DNA from: Clostridium celatum DSM 1785 | GTDB lineage: Bacteria; Bacillota; Clostridia; Clostridiales; Clostridiaceae | Length of the DNA stretch: 44,602 bases | Assembly (NCBI RefSeq): GCF_000320405.1 | Contig: NZ_KB291613.1 | Span: 1-44,602 of the forward strand | Direction of reading: 5' to 3' | Shown here: positions 8,639-17,574 of the stretch, piece after piece | Numbering within the stretch: position 1 is the first letter of the stretch | How the letters are laid out: the number at the start of each line of letters is the position of its first letter | Translations under genes and position numbers: made by a program | Notes under the pieces: generated by a model | Databases searched by the model: none | The model's input: the letters and a program-made list of their open reading frames with translations, nothing else | Told to the model about the DNA's origin: nothing

Positions 8639-9778
8639 TTACAACATCGCCTTCCCTAAACAATAAGTTTGATGAACTGAGTAATCATCATTAAGTACTA
8701 CTAAATCACTATCATATCCAACACCTATTCTACCTTTACGATTATCAATCCCTAAACATTTTGCTGGATTAATAGTTCATGCATTTATAGCATAATTAAA
8801 CGGTACCATAGCTTTTTCAACTAATATTCTAAGACCTTCATTCATTCTTAATGTTGAACCTGCTAATCCTTTTGTGCTAACTAAATGAGCACTACCATCT
8901 TCATATATTTCAATTTCATTTCCACCAAAAATGAATCTTGAACCTGGTTCAAATCCTTTTGCCATTAATGCATCAGTAACCATAATTCCATAATCAGGTC
9001 CCTTAGCATTAAAGAAATTATATAATGCTGCTGGAGTAGAATGGTTACCATCACAAATAATTTCCCCATACATTCCATTAACTCTTAAACTAAACCCAAC
9101 TAGTCCATTTTGTCTATGATTAAATGGAGTCATACCATTATAAACATGAGTTTGAGATCTAGCTCCATGAGCAAAGGCAAATACTGCTTCTTCATAAGTA
9201 GAAGCTGAATGTCCTATACTTACAACTATTCCATTATCATATAAATATTCTGTTAATTCATAATCTTCATCTGCTTCAGTTGCTAAAGTAACATATTTTA
9301 TTAATCCTTTTGCAGCCTTTTGATAAGTTTGAAATTCTTTAACTGTAGGTTTTGCTATAAACTGTTTTGGTTGTGCACCTTTATATTCCATATCAAGATA
9401 TGGTCCTTCAAAGTGTATCCCTAATATTTCTGCACCTTCATATCCATCTTCAACAACTTTTGCTACATTAGCTACAGCATTAGTTAAAACTTCCCTACTT
9501 TGAGTTATAGTTGTTGCTAATAATGCTGTAACACCTTCATTTGGTATTTTCTTAGTCCAATTTCTAAGGCCTTCATCATTAGCATCATTTGTATCAAATC
9601 CATATGCACCATGGCAATGAATATCTATAAATCCAGGGACAATCTTCCTATTTCCATAATCATATGCCCCATCTTTTTCATTATATTTGTAGATATTTGT
9701 TATTTTACTATCATCAATTTCAATTTGAGCTGAAATAAACTGATCTGCAATCCAAACATTCTTGCTTTGTATTAACAT
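8639..9778 (-). pseudogene. nagA: N-acetylhexosamine-6-phosphate deacetylase (NagA/AgaA), in-frame TGA near the C-terminus
   Basis: The amidohydrolase deacetylates GalNAc-6-P or GlcNAc-6-P. The intact part (333 residues) has the metal motif IDIHCHG (His54, His56), GIHFEGPYL, SIGHSAS, a THVYNGM His and the catalytic Asp of VTDALM. A TGA at 8777-8779 follows NYAINA. In the same frame the sequence continues TINPAKCLGIDNRKG and VGYDSDLVVLND to TAA at 8639-8641, giving 379 codons, the normal NagA length. Truncation would remove strands of the small beta-sandwich domain, so activity is doubtful unless the base is a sequencing error. An AGGAGG site precedes the ATG. This is the first gene of the nagA-membrane protein-kbaY unit. 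Confidence 0.88.
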
Positions 9779-9807
9779 ATTATCCCTCCTTTTTCAACAT
9801 TATCTTT

Positions 9808-9813
9808 ATTATA
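9808..9813 (-). promoter_or_regulatory. Probable -10 of the nagA operon
   Basis: A minus-strand TATAAT lies about 30 bp upstream of the nagA start. No good -35 is visible at 16-18 nt, which would fit an activated promoter. Confidence 0.35.
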
Positions 9814-9877
9814 CATAAGATTATTGTTACAATATTTGCACTTTTTAACATAGATATTATATCTTTTAGTACCTACA

Positions 9878-9905
9878 TTGTATTTGTACGAGTCTTCATT
9901 ATAAT
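9878..9905 (+). promoter_or_regulatory. Promoter of the agaS operon
   Basis: TTGTAT (9878-9883), a 16-nt spacer and TATAAT (9900-9905) lie about 52 bp before the agaS ATG, divergent from nagA. Confidence 0.55.
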
Positions 9906-9957
9906 TAGAATTAGTAAAGCTTTTGATAGCTATAATAAATATGGAGGGGATGAATTT

Positions 9958-11136
9958 ATGAATATTTTTAATATCAACGAAAGTCAAATGAAAGATACTA
10001 AATCAACATTTAATTTAAATGAAATCTTTCAACAACCTAAAACATGGATAAAAACTTTAGAACAAATTAAAGCTAATAAAAGTTCTATACAAGCATTTAT
10101 AAATAATGTAATAACTAAAGAGGATTATGATGTAATATTAACTGGTGCAGGTACTAGTGAATTTGTTGGTAATGCATTATATTCTCATTTAAATACATTG
10201 CTTAATTATAAAGTTAAATCTTATGGTACAACTGATATAGTTGCAACACCTGAGAATTATTTATCTAGAACTAAACCAACATTACTTATAAGTTTTGGTC
10301 GCTCTGGTAATTCTCCTGAATCAATCGGAGCCGTTGAAGCTGCTAATGTTGTTTGTGATAATATTTATCATTTATTTGTTACTTGCAATAAAAATGGTGC
10401 TCTTTCAAAAATGGCTGAAGAGTTAGATAATTGTTATGCAATAAACCTTACTGATGAAACTCATGATCAATCATTTGCAATGACATCTAGTTTTAGTAAT
10501 ATGTACTTAGCTACATACCTTTGCTTTAATCTTGATAACTTAGATGAAAAATCAAAAGTAATCACTAATATTTGTTCATCTACTCAAAGATTCTTAGATG
10601 AAGGTTATGACGTTGTAAATAAAATAGTTAATGAATATAACTTTGAAAGAATTGTTTATTTAGGAAGTAATACTTTAAAAGGAATATCACAAGAATCTGC
10701 ATTAAAAATGCTTGAATTAACAGCTGGAAAAACAGTTGCTGTATTTGATACTCCACTTGGATTTAGACATGGTCCAAAGTCAATTATAGATGATTCTACA
10801 TTAACAGTAGTATATGTAAGTAATGATGAATTCACTTATAAATATGAATTAGATTTAATAAAAGAAATAAGTTCTCAAAGAAAAGGAAATAAGCTAGCTG
10901 TTGTATCAGATAAACATTCTGATGAATTATCATCTTTAGCTGATTACTACTATGCTTATAATACTGGTAATAATTCAAATAATGTTGAATTAGGTTTAGC
11001 TTATATTACATTTGCTCAAACTTTATCAACATTAAAATCTTTATCAATGGGAATAACACCTGATAATCCTTGTCCATCCGGAGAAGTTAACCGTGTTGTT
11101 AAAGGTGTTACATTATACAACTATACTCGTAAATAA
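9958..11136 (+). CDS. agaS: Galactosamine-6-phosphate deaminase/isomerase (AgaS, tandem SIS domains)
   Basis: This 392-residue protein has two sugar isomerase (SIS) domains. The first has ILTGAGTSEFVGNALY and SFGRSGNSPES. The second has VYLGSNTLKGISQESALK with GFRHGPKSII. This layout and length are those of AgaS, which converts galactosamine-6-P to tagatose-6-P and ammonia. GlmS is excluded because there is no glutaminase domain. GGAGGGG lies just upstream of the ATG. It heads an operon with a PTS EIIA and a YajC-like gene and is divergent from nagA, which provides the preceding step. Specificity for galactosamine over glucosamine is inferred from the kbaY/kbaZ neighbours. Confidence 0.9.
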   Translation: MNIFNINESQMKDTKSTFNLNEIFQQPKTWIKTLEQIKANKSSIQAFINNVITKEDYDVILTGAGTSEFVGNALYSHLNTLLNYKVKSYGTTDIVATPENYLSRTKPTLLISFGRSGNSPESIGAVEAANVVCDNIYHLFVTCNKNGALSKMAEELDNCYAINLTDETHDQSFAMTSSFSNMYLATYLCFNLDNLDEKSKVITNICSSTQRFLDEGYDVVNKIVNEYNFERIVYLGSNTLKGISQESALKMLELTAGKTVAVFDTPLGFRHGPKSIIDDSTLTVVYVSNDEFTYKYELDLIKEISSQRKGNKLAVVSDKHSDELSSLADYYYAYNTGNNSNNVELGLAYITFAQTLSTLKSLSMGITPDNPCPSGEVNRVVKGVTLYNYTRK

Positions 11137-11180
11137 ATAACTAAAATAATTTTTCAGCTTACGGAAGAGAGGATAATAAT

Positions 11181-11612
11181 ATGATAGGAATAATAATTAG
11201 TGGACATGGAAATTTTGGTACTGGCTTACAAAGCTCTTTAAAATTAATTGCTGGTGGCCCTGCAAATGTTGAATATGTTGATTTTTTAGAAACAGATTCT
11301 ACAGAAAGTTTAAAAGAAAAATATAAAATTGCATTAAATAATTTAAATGGTTGTAATGATATTTTAGCTCTTACAGACTTAGCTGGTGGTTCACCATTCA
11401 AAACTTTAGTTGAATTAAATACTGAAGTTGAGCAGTCAATTCAAGTAGTAGGTGGAACAAACTTACCTATGGCACTTGAAATAACTATGACTAAAGATAT
11501 TATTGATGACTTATCATCTCTAGCAGATTCAGCTTTAGAGGTTGGTAAAAGCGGAGTTGTTAAATTTGAACTTATAGCACATGAAGAAATTGAATGTGAG
11601 GATGGTATTTAA
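11181..11612 (+). CDS. agaF: PTS mannose/sorbose-family EIIA component (AgaF type)
   Basis: This 143-residue cytoplasmic phosphocarrier passes phosphate from HPr to EIIB. The phosphorylated His9 lies in IIISGHGNFG near the N-terminus. The core motif ALTDLAGGSPF and the segment VVGGTNLPMALE are typical of the EIIA-Man fold. It is single-domain, not fused to EIIB. It lies 44 bp after agaS and only 2 bp before the YajC-like gene, and works with EIIB-EIIC-EIID encoded at 13598-15770 in a separate transcription unit. Confidence 0.9.
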   Translation: MIGIIISGHGNFGTGLQSSLKLIAGGPANVEYVDFLETDSTESLKEKYKIALNNLNGCNDILALTDLAGGSPFKTLVELNTEVEQSIQVVGGTNLPMALEITMTKDIIDDLSSLADSALEVGKSGVVKFELIAHEEIECEDGI

Positions 11613-11614
11613 TT

Positions 11615-11893
11615 ATGATTAATTGGGAAGTTATTATTTGGACATGCATTACAATAGGAGTTCTACTTGGAATAGCCGCATTAATTTTAACATTTATATC
11701 AGCAAGAAATATTAAAAAGAAAACTTCCGAACTTAAAACTCTACATTCTGATTTAAAACCTGGAATGAAAGTTATGTTCTGTGGTGCAGTTTACGGAAAA
11801 GTAATTAAAGTTAAAGATGATATCGTAGAAGTTGAAATTGCTAAAAATGTAATAGTTTCAGTATCTAGATATGCAATTCAAAGCGTAGCTTAA
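11615..11893 (+). CDS. YajC-like membrane protein of the PTS operon
   Basis: This 92-residue protein has one N-terminal membrane segment (about residues 7-28), a basic stretch (ARNIKKKTSELK) and a small beta domain (LKPGMKVMFCGAVYGKVIKV) resembling YajC of the SecDF-YajC complex. It starts 2 bp after the EIIA stop, so it is translationally linked to it. Position argues against it being the housekeeping YajC, which normally lies with tgt/secD. YajC-like genes are known beside mannose-family PTS genes in streptococcal glycosaminoglycan-utilisation loci. A role in assembly or membrane association of the PTS is inference. Confidence 0.75.
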   Translation: MINWEVIIWTCITIGVLLGIAALILTFISARNIKKKTSELKTLHSDLKPGMKVMFCGAVYGKVIKVKDDIVEVEIAKNVIVSVSRYAIQSVA

Positions 11894-11924
11894 TTTACAA
11901 TATATAGAATTTATACAATGACAA

Positions 11925-11990
11925 AATATAAATGGCAAATTAAAGACATATATAAGCATCTATGCTCTATTTGCCATTTATATTTAATTT
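11925..11990. terminator. Terminator after the agaS-EIIA-yajC operon
   Basis: Perfect 16-bp inverted repeat (11925-11940 and 11969-11984), followed on the plus strand by TAATTT. It also lies downstream of the convergent AraC gene and may serve both. Confidence 0.7.
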
Positions 11991-12061
11991 ATTTATTAAA
12001 CATTTATATATCCTTTTGATATAGCTTCTTTAAAATTTAAAATATTACTACATATTATTTA

Positions 12062-13228
12062 TTAATTAAATACAGTTTGCGCATATTCGCTAGGACTTAT
12101 TTCATAATGTTGAGTAAATGCTCTAGAAAAATAATGTATAGAACTAAATCCTAACATAAATGCAATTTCACTAATAGTATATTTATTTTCCTTTATCAAT
12201 AATTTACTCTTTGCCAATTTTAAATCATTTATATACTTCTTTGGAGTTATGTTTAAATTATTTTTAAATAACATTTGTAGTGAAGATCTAGAAACAGCAA
12301 ATTTACTACAAATATCTTCTATAGCAATTGGTTCACAAATAGTTTCATCTATATATGATAGTATGTCCTCTAATAACTCATCTTGAAAATGTTGATGAGA
12401 TTCTTTAGGCAATTTATCATTTTCATGTCCTAAATAATCATATTGAAATAATCTAATAATTATTTCGTGAAAATTACTTAAAATTAAGTTTTGAGAATAT
12501 GGTGCTGTTGAAGATAAATTTTTCGCAAAATTCCTTACTATCTTATAGAGTTCTTTTCTACAATGAAATACCCTATTACATATAGCACTATCATCATCAC
12601 ATTCCATATCAAATAATACTGTTAAATATGAACAAGATGAATCACTATTTACTGTTTGAGTATGGAATTGATTTTTTCCATAAATAATTAAATCATATGA
12701 ATCTAATTTATAATTAACATCATCTATTGTTGTATCTAAACTTCCATTATCTACGAACGTTAATTCATACACATTATGTTTTTCTCCCTTAAATTTATAA
12801 TTTGGACTTTTAATAGTATAATAATATGCCATTATTTCTGGAATGTTTATAGTTGGTAATATTCTATTATATACATATGGAGGATTTAAAAACTCCAGTT
12901 TAATATTATAGTTACGAGAAATTATTAAATTAAATGTAACTTCTTTAGTCATTGGAATTATATTGAAATACATATTAGGCTTTATTTCTAGATTTCTATG
13001 TACTCCAAATAGCTTGAAATCTCTATCACTATGCTCACTTATCAATATATAAGCCATTCCTTCTTCAATTTCAACATATACTGGCTCTGAAAATTTATAT
13101 AGGCTTGAAATTACCCTATCACTAGTAATAACTTTTTTCCTTATGAGTTCTTCACTAGATATGTCTTTTGATTCTTCATAAACTCCCCCATATTTCCCAA
13201 ATTCAGCGCTAGATGTTTTATCATACAT
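12062..13228 (-). CDS. AraC-family transcriptional regulator
   Basis: This 388-residue protein has a C-terminal AraC DNA-binding domain with two helix-turn-helices (IEDICSKFAVSRSSLQMLFK and ISEIAFMLGFSSIHYFSRAF). Preceding it is a cupin-like sensory region (about residues 130-240) and a further N-terminal beta-rich part, longer than the minimal family. GAGGGGGAA lies upstream of the ATG. It is divergent from the EIIB-EIIC-EIID operon, whose promoter has a TATAAT -10 but a poor -35, as expected for an activator-dependent promoter. Control of the amino-sugar PTS is a reasonable inference. The ligand is unknown. Confidence 0.85.
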   Translation of the reverse strand: MYDKTSSAEFGKYGGVYEESKDISSEELIRKKVITSDRVISSLYKFSEPVYVEIEEGMAYILISEHSDRDFKLFGVHRNLEIKPNMYFNIIPMTKEVTFNLIISRNYNIKLEFLNPPYVYNRILPTINIPEIMAYYYTIKSPNYKFKGEKHNVYELTFVDNGSLDTTIDDVNYKLDSYDLIIYGKNQFHTQTVNSDSSCSYLTVLFDMECDDDSAICNRVFHCRKELYKIVRNFAKNLSSTAPYSQNLILSNFHEIIIRLFQYDYLGHENDKLPKESHQHFQDELLEDILSYIDETICEPIAIEDICSKFAVSRSSLQMLFKNNLNITPKKYINDLKLAKSKLLIKENKYTISEIAFMLGFSSIHYFSRAFTQHYEISPSEYAQTVFN

Positions 13229-13597
13229 AGCAAATTCCCCCTCTTAAATAACATTTTCTTAATATTTCATTAATATTAACTTGTCCTCATATACCATCTT
13301 ATAAATATAAAATATTTTATATTCACATTTATATTTTAATCTATCTAAATCATTTGTCAAACATTCAATTTAATAACATTTTTTCAGTACAATTACATTT
13401 TTATATTATATTTTAATTTTAGTTACATATATAATTAATGTAGACCTAATTATTTTTAGTCTTCGTGTAAACGTTTTGTTAAAAAACATAAAACAAATGT
13501 TAAAAATTCTAAAGATTCTATATTATGTAATATCTATAATATTATTGTAGAGTCGATTACAAAAAACATAAAAACAACTTATAAGGAGGTGAATATT
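13229..13597. promoter_or_regulatory. Divergent control region between araC-type gene and PTS operon
   Basis: This 369-bp AT-rich stretch has no coding frame. It holds a plus-strand -10 TATAAT (13536-13541) with a weak -35 at 17 nt, and a cre-like TGTAAACGTTTTGT at 13466-13479 about 70-80 bp upstream of the predicted start. It ends in an AAGGAGG site (13583-13589) before EIIB. The AraC operators probably lie here but cannot be assigned. Confidence 0.5.
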
Positions 13598-14074
13598 ATG
13601 CCAAACATTGTTTTAACAAGAATAGATAACAGATTAATTCATGGACAAGTTGCTACTCAATGGTGTGGATCTATTGGTGCAAACTTAATCCTAGTTGCAA
13701 ATGATGTTGTTGCTGGTGATAAACTTAGACAAGGTCTAATGGATATGGCTGCTCCAACTTATGCTTCTACTCGTTATTGGACAATCGAAAAAACTATCAA
13801 CACTATTCACAAAGCTAGCGAAAGACAACTTATATTCATAGTATGTGAAACTCCTGCTGATGTTTTAAGACTTGTTGAAGGTGGTGTGCCAATAAAAAAG
13901 GTAAACATCGGAAATATGCATATGGCTCAAGGTAAGAGACAAGTTGCTGGATCTGTTGCTGTAGACGATAAAGACGTTGAAGCGTTCAGAAAACTAAAAG
14001 ATTTAGGTGTGGAGCTTGAAATTAGAAGAGTTCCTACTGAAGGTACAGAAAATATTGATAAACTTTTCAAATAA
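13598..14074 (+). CDS. agaV: PTS mannose/sorbose-family EIIB component (AgaV type)
   Basis: This 158-residue cytoplasmic EIIB receives phosphate from EIIA and transfers it to the incoming sugar. The phosphorylated His15 sits in TRIDNRLIHGQVATQW, the family signature. MAAPTYAS and GNMHMAQGKRQV are further conserved stretches. I chose ATG 13598 because AAGGAGG ends 8 nt upstream. An in-frame GTG at 13589 overlaps that site. It is the first gene of the EIIB-EIIC-EIID operon, 48 bp before EIIC. The cluster suggests N-acetylgalactosamine or galactosamine as substrate. Confidence 0.92.
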   Translation: MPNIVLTRIDNRLIHGQVATQWCGSIGANLILVANDVVAGDKLRQGLMDMAAPTYASTRYWTIEKTINTIHKASERQLIFIVCETPADVLRLVEGGVPIKKVNIGNMHMAQGKRQVAGSVAVDDKDVEAFRKLKDLGVELEIRRVPTEGTENIDKLFK

Positions 14075-14122
14075 TTATAATCAATAATTACAATTAAATA
14101 ATTACGAAAGGAGATTTGTGAT

Positions 14123-14938
14123 ATGGATTTTAATTTTATTCAAATTCTTTTGGTTGCAGTATTTGCATTTATCGCAGGTATAGACCAATTTAGTTTCTTG
14201 GAATCATTATATCAACCAATTGTATCTGGTGCTGTTATCGGTGCAATTCTTGGTGACTTACAAACTGGACTTATCGTTGGTGGTACTTATCAATTAATGA
14301 CAATCGGAAACATGCCTGTAGGAGGAGCTCAACCTCCAAATGCTGTTATCGGTGGAATAATGGCAGTTGTATTCGCTGTTTCTTCTAACTTAGAACCAGC
14401 TGCTGCTGTTGGACTAGCTGTTCCATTCGCATTAATAGGACAATATTGTGTAACTTTATTATTTACAATTATGTCTCCATTAATGTCAAAGGCTGATAAA
14501 TATGCTGAAGATGCTGATACAAAAGGTATCGAAGGCCTTAACTACATGGCAATGGGTCTTCTAGGATTATTCTTTGCAATAGTAGTTGTTATAGGATTAA
14601 TCGGTGGTGCTGCTGCTGGTAATTGGTTATCAGAAATGTCAGAAAAATTTGCTTGGTTCATGAGTGGACTTTCTGCTGCTGGTGGAATGATGCGTTATGT
14701 TGGATTTGCAATACTTTTACGTATCATGTTATCAAACGATTTATGGGGTATTTACTTCGCAGGTTTTGCTCTAGCTACTATCATAGGAAAGATAGATGGT
14801 CTAAGTGGTTCAGCTCTATTAATAATCGCATTTATTGGATTTGCTGTTGCTATTTACGACTTCCAAACTAATGTAAAAATGAAGAGCAGTGCTGCGTATG
14901 CACCTGTAGGAGGAGGAGATGACGAAGATGGAATTTAA
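14123..14938 (+). CDS. agaW: PTS mannose/sorbose-family EIIC component (AgaW type)
   Basis: This 271-residue membrane component helps form the sugar pathway with EIID. It is strongly hydrophobic, with several membrane segments and the family-typical stretches AVFAFIAGIDQF and YQLMTIGNMPVGGAQPP. The C-terminal tail is acidic and glycine-rich (VGGGDDEDGI). A GGAGG encoded in that tail doubles as the ribosome binding site for EIID, whose start overlaps this gene's stop. AAAGGAG precedes the ATG. Confidence 0.9.
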   Translation: MDFNFIQILLVAVFAFIAGIDQFSFLESLYQPIVSGAVIGAILGDLQTGLIVGGTYQLMTIGNMPVGGAQPPNAVIGGIMAVVFAVSSNLEPAAAVGLAVPFALIGQYCVTLLFTIMSPLMSKADKYAEDADTKGIEGLNYMAMGLLGLFFAIVVVIGLIGGAAAGNWLSEMSEKFAWFMSGLSAAGGMMRYVGFAILLRIMLSNDLWGIYFAGFALATIIGKIDGLSGSALLIIAFIGFAVAIYDFQTNVKMKSSAAYAPVGGGDDEDGI

Positions 14939-15770
14939 TTCAACTCAATATAAAGATTTAACTCCAGCTAAACAACTTGATAAGAAAACTTTAAATCAAA
15001 TGGTTTGGCGTTCATTATTCTTACAAGCTTCATTTAACTACGAAAGAATGCAAGCTGCAGGATGGTTATACGGTATATTACCAGGATTAAAGAAAATTCA
15101 CACTAATAAAGAAGACCTTTCTAAGTCTATGCAACACAACTTAGAATTCTTCAATACTCACCCATTCCTTGTAACTTTCGTTATGGGTATAATTCTTTCT
15201 TTAGAGCAACAAAAGGCAGATACAAACACTATCAGAGCCGTTAGAGTTGCTGCAATGGGACCTTTAGGTGGTATCGGAGATGCGATCTTCTGGTTTACAC
15301 TAGTTCCAATTACTGCTGGTATAACTGCTAATATGGCTATAAATGGTTCCTTAGCTGGACCAATATTATTCTTATTAATTTTCAATGCTGTTCAATTTGC
15401 TATAAGATATTGGTTAATGCACTGGTCTTATAGTTTAGGTTCTAAAGCAATTGATATACTAACTAAGAATGCTAAAGAATTTACTCGTGCTGCTTCTATG
15501 CTAGGTGTATTCATAGTTGGTGCTTTAACTTCTAACTATGGTGCAACTAAATTAGGAATCGTAATACCAAACGGTGAAGCTCCTATCGATATTCAAAATA
15601 TATTAGATGGTGTTTTACCACAAATGATTCCTCTAGCATTAACATTATTACTATTCTTCTTACTTAAGAAGAAAGGTTGGAAGCCAGTTACTTGTATACT
15701 TCTTTTACTTGTAATAGGTATCGTTGGTGCATTAATTGGTCACTTATGTGGCTTCACAATGTGGGGATAA
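14928..15770 (+). CDS. agaE: PTS mannose/sorbose-family EIID component (AgaE type)
   Basis: This EIID of about 280 residues partners EIIC in the membrane. The N-terminal half is amphipathic (NQMVWRSLFLQASFNYERMQ, FNTHPFLVTFVMG) and the C-terminal part has membrane segments, as usual. GPLGGIGDAIFWF is a family hallmark. Two starts are possible: ATG 14919 (adds MTK) and ATG 14928. I prefer 14928, since GGAG at 14915-14918 gives a 9-nt spacing. Either overlaps the end of EIIC, so translation is coupled. A strong terminator follows directly. Confidence 0.88.
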   Translation: MEFNSTQYKDLTPAKQLDKKTLNQMVWRSLFLQASFNYERMQAAGWLYGILPGLKKIHTNKEDLSKSMQHNLEFFNTHPFLVTFVMGIILSLEQQKADTNTIRAVRVAAMGPLGGIGDAIFWFTLVPITAGITANMAINGSLAGPILFLLIFNAVQFAIRYWLMHWSYSLGSKAIDILTKNAKEFTRAASMLGVFIVGALTSNYGATKLGIVIPNGEAPIDIQNILDGVLPQMIPLALTLLLFFLLKKKGWKPVTCILLLLVIGIVGALIGHLCGFTMWG

Positions 15771-15783
15771 TACAAATTAATTT

Positions 15784-15814
15784 AAGAGGCTGGATTCTTC
15801 CAGCTTCTTTTTTT
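15784..15814 (+). terminator. Intrinsic terminator of the EIIB-EIIC-EIID operon
   Basis: An 11-bp stem with one G-U pair (15784-15794 and 15799-15809), a TTCT loop and a following T-run to 15814, directly after the EIID stop. Confidence 0.9.
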
Positions 15815-16007
15815 ATATATTAAAATATTTATTTATATTATTCCCTAAATTATTTATTTTATTCATTAATATGTTTTAAAATATAATTATTAATATGTTG
15901 ATTTTTTCTAACTACAAATTCTTCTATCTCTATTAATATATTTTCTTTAATATATATTTTTTACTTACTCTCAAAATCAAATAATATTTTTACAATCTAA
16001 ACTTTAT
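15815..16007. other. Non-coding AT-rich spacer, possible gene remnant
   Basis: I see no complete gene. On the minus strand a stretch of about 34 codons ending at TAA 15859-15861 reads protein-like (ENILIEIEEFVVRKNQHINN) but has no ATG and is interrupted upstream by another stop. It may be a decayed remnant or chance. Confidence 0.3.
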
Positions 16008-16059
16008 TGAAACAAAAAATGTATATCTACATTTCCTTATATAATGTAGATATACATTT
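16008..16059 (-). terminator. Intrinsic terminator of kbaZ
   Basis: Perfect 17-bp inverted repeat (16017-16033 and 16043-16059) followed on the minus strand by TTTTTGTTT, 14 bp past the kbaZ stop. Confidence 0.85.
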
Positions 16060-16073
16060 AATACTATAATATT

Positions 16074-17375
16074 CTAAGAGATTGCATAGATATAATCATC
16101 TATATATTCACCTATCTTATCCTTTAATAATTCATATGGATCTAGCTTTAATTTATTTTCTCTTACCTTTACATATTGACTATGCATATATTGACTAAGT
16201 AATGGTAATGGTATTTCTACATTTGATAAATTATCTAGTAATTTTTGTAAAGCAAATTCTACATCTTCATCCGGCATATAATATCTGCATCTATCTGATA
16301 AACTATATTTTCTTTCAAATTTTATCTTTTCTAATGAACCAATATAATGTTTTTTCCACTGATTAGGATTTTTCATCATTACAAAATCTAAAATTTCTCT
16401 AAATCTAGATGTTTCAAACTCTGGATGATACTGTACTAACTCTTCCTCTATACTATTCAATGCAAAAGCAGCTTCTCTAAAGCCAAATGTTAATGCAGGT
16501 CCAACCTTTAATATTATATATCCATCCTCGACCATTTTTCTTAAAGACTCTTTAGTTTGGTAATCAGTAGAATGTGCTTCAAAAACTAAATTATCATGAT
16601 TTTTTATAGCTGCTGATAATTCTTTTGCACTTTCTCTATCATATGACCATACACTATCTGAACCAAATTCAACACCTGGTTGAACAACTACTGCTATTAC
16701 ATACTCTAAAGCTTCTGAAAGATTATAGCTCATAAAAATCTCTTTAAATGATCTTACTGTATTTTCAAAATTTGAAACACTTGTAACTTGTATATGATTC
16801 TCCTCTTCTTGAGCTCCTCCTGGAATTGGAACTTCACTTCCTACTACATATACAGGATGAATTGCTAAAGGATTTTCCTTTAATAATTCAGCATATGCCT
16901 CTTCTGCTACTTTACAAAGTCTAGCAGCTCTATCAGCTATGACATTATCTCCAAAATCTCCACTTTCTTTATCTCCAAGCAATTGCATACTTGTATCTAT
17001 ATGAATCTTAGTAAATCCTGCTAAAACGTATTGCCTTATTAATTCCATTGAATTTTCCATAGCTTTTTCTGGTTGTAGGTTTGTCCATGTTAATGGTCCA
17101 AGATGATCTCCACCTAATATTATTCTTTCTTTAGGAAAATTGTTTTTATCACAAAGCTCATATATAAAATCTTTATAATCTTTAGGCGTCATTCCTGTAT
17201 ATCCACCAAATTGATCTACTTGATTAGCTGTAGCTTCTACAAGTAAATACTTGTCTCCATCTCTTAATCTATCCATAGCAGCTTCTATTACATATTTGTT
17301 TGAAGTACAAACTGAAAAGATTCCACTATTTTTTCCTGCTTTATAGTCTTTTATTATTCTCATTAATTCATGCAT
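16074..17375 (-). CDS. kbaZ: D-tagatose-1,6-bisphosphate aldolase, KbaZ/GatZ-type subunit
   Basis: This 433-residue protein belongs to the KbaZ/GatZ/AgaZ family, the non-catalytic partner needed for full activity and stability of KbaY/GatY aldolase. Family stretches visible are GIFSVCTSNKYVIEAAMDR, LLVEATANQVDQFGGYTGM, ILGGDHLGPL and KIHIDTSM. The length matches the E. coli proteins. Sequence alone does not exclude the older annotation as tagatose-6-phosphate kinase. It is a single-gene minus-strand unit with a GAGGAG site, divergent from a GntR regulator that probably controls it, and about 8 kb from its partner kbaY. Confidence 0.9.
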   Translation of the reverse strand: MHELMRIIKDYKAGKNSGIFSVCTSNKYVIEAAMDRLRDGDKYLLVEATANQVDQFGGYTGMTPKDYKDFIYELCDKNNFPKERIILGGDHLGPLTWTNLQPEKAMENSMELIRQYVLAGFTKIHIDTSMQLLGDKESGDFGDNVIADRAARLCKVAEEAYAELLKENPLAIHPVYVVGSEVPIPGGAQEEENHIQVTSVSNFENTVRSFKEIFMSYNLSEALEYVIAVVVQPGVEFGSDSVWSYDRESAKELSAAIKNHDNLVFEAHSTDYQTKESLRKMVEDGYIILKVGPALTFGFREAAFALNSIEEELVQYHPEFETSRFREILDFVMMKNPNQWKKHYIGSLEKIKFERKYSLSDRCRYYMPDEDVEFALQKLLDNLSNVEIPLPLLSQYMHSQYVKVRENKLKLDPYELLKDKIGEYIDDYIYAIS

Positions 17376-17433
17376 TTAAATTCTCTCCTCTCATTCACTT
17401 TATTGAATAAAATACCCATATTTATATTTTATT

Positions 17434-17439
17434 ATTATA
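17434..17439 (-). promoter_or_regulatory. Probable -10 of kbaZ
   Basis: Minus-strand TATAAT about 60 bp upstream of the kbaZ start. No convincing -35 is visible at 17 nt. Confidence 0.35.
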
Positions 17440-17512
17440 GCTTGTTAAAGAGAATACCTTTTCGCTTTTCATAATATTTTGGCCCACTTATCATACATAT
17501 TCTATAAATAAA

Positions 17513-17540
17513 AAGATACAAGTTATGTAACTTGTATCTT
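17513..17540. promoter_or_regulatory. Perfect palindrome, candidate GntR operator
   Basis: Two 13-bp arms (17513-17525 and 17528-17540) are separated by only 2 bp in the kbaZ-gntR divergent region, and contain ATACAAGT and its complement ACTTGTAT. The near-absence of a loop and the lack of a U-tract make a protein-binding site more likely than a terminator. Confidence 0.5.
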
Positions 17541-17574
17541 CTTATTTAAATATATCACATTATATGTTATATTT

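Noticed and set aside
8777..8779. TGA in nagA as a selenocysteine codon
   Set aside because: NagA has no known selenoprotein form, the position is outside the active site, and no selenocysteine insertion hairpin was recognised downstream.
13229..13597. Sigma-54 promoter for the mannose-family PTS
   Set aside because: No TGGCAC-N5-TTGC element was seen and the neighbouring regulator is AraC-type, not a LevR-like sigma-54 activator.
15859..15966. Protein-like minus-strand stretch after the PTS operon
   Set aside because: It has no start codon, an upstream stop and no recognised family. It is noted only as a possible remnant.
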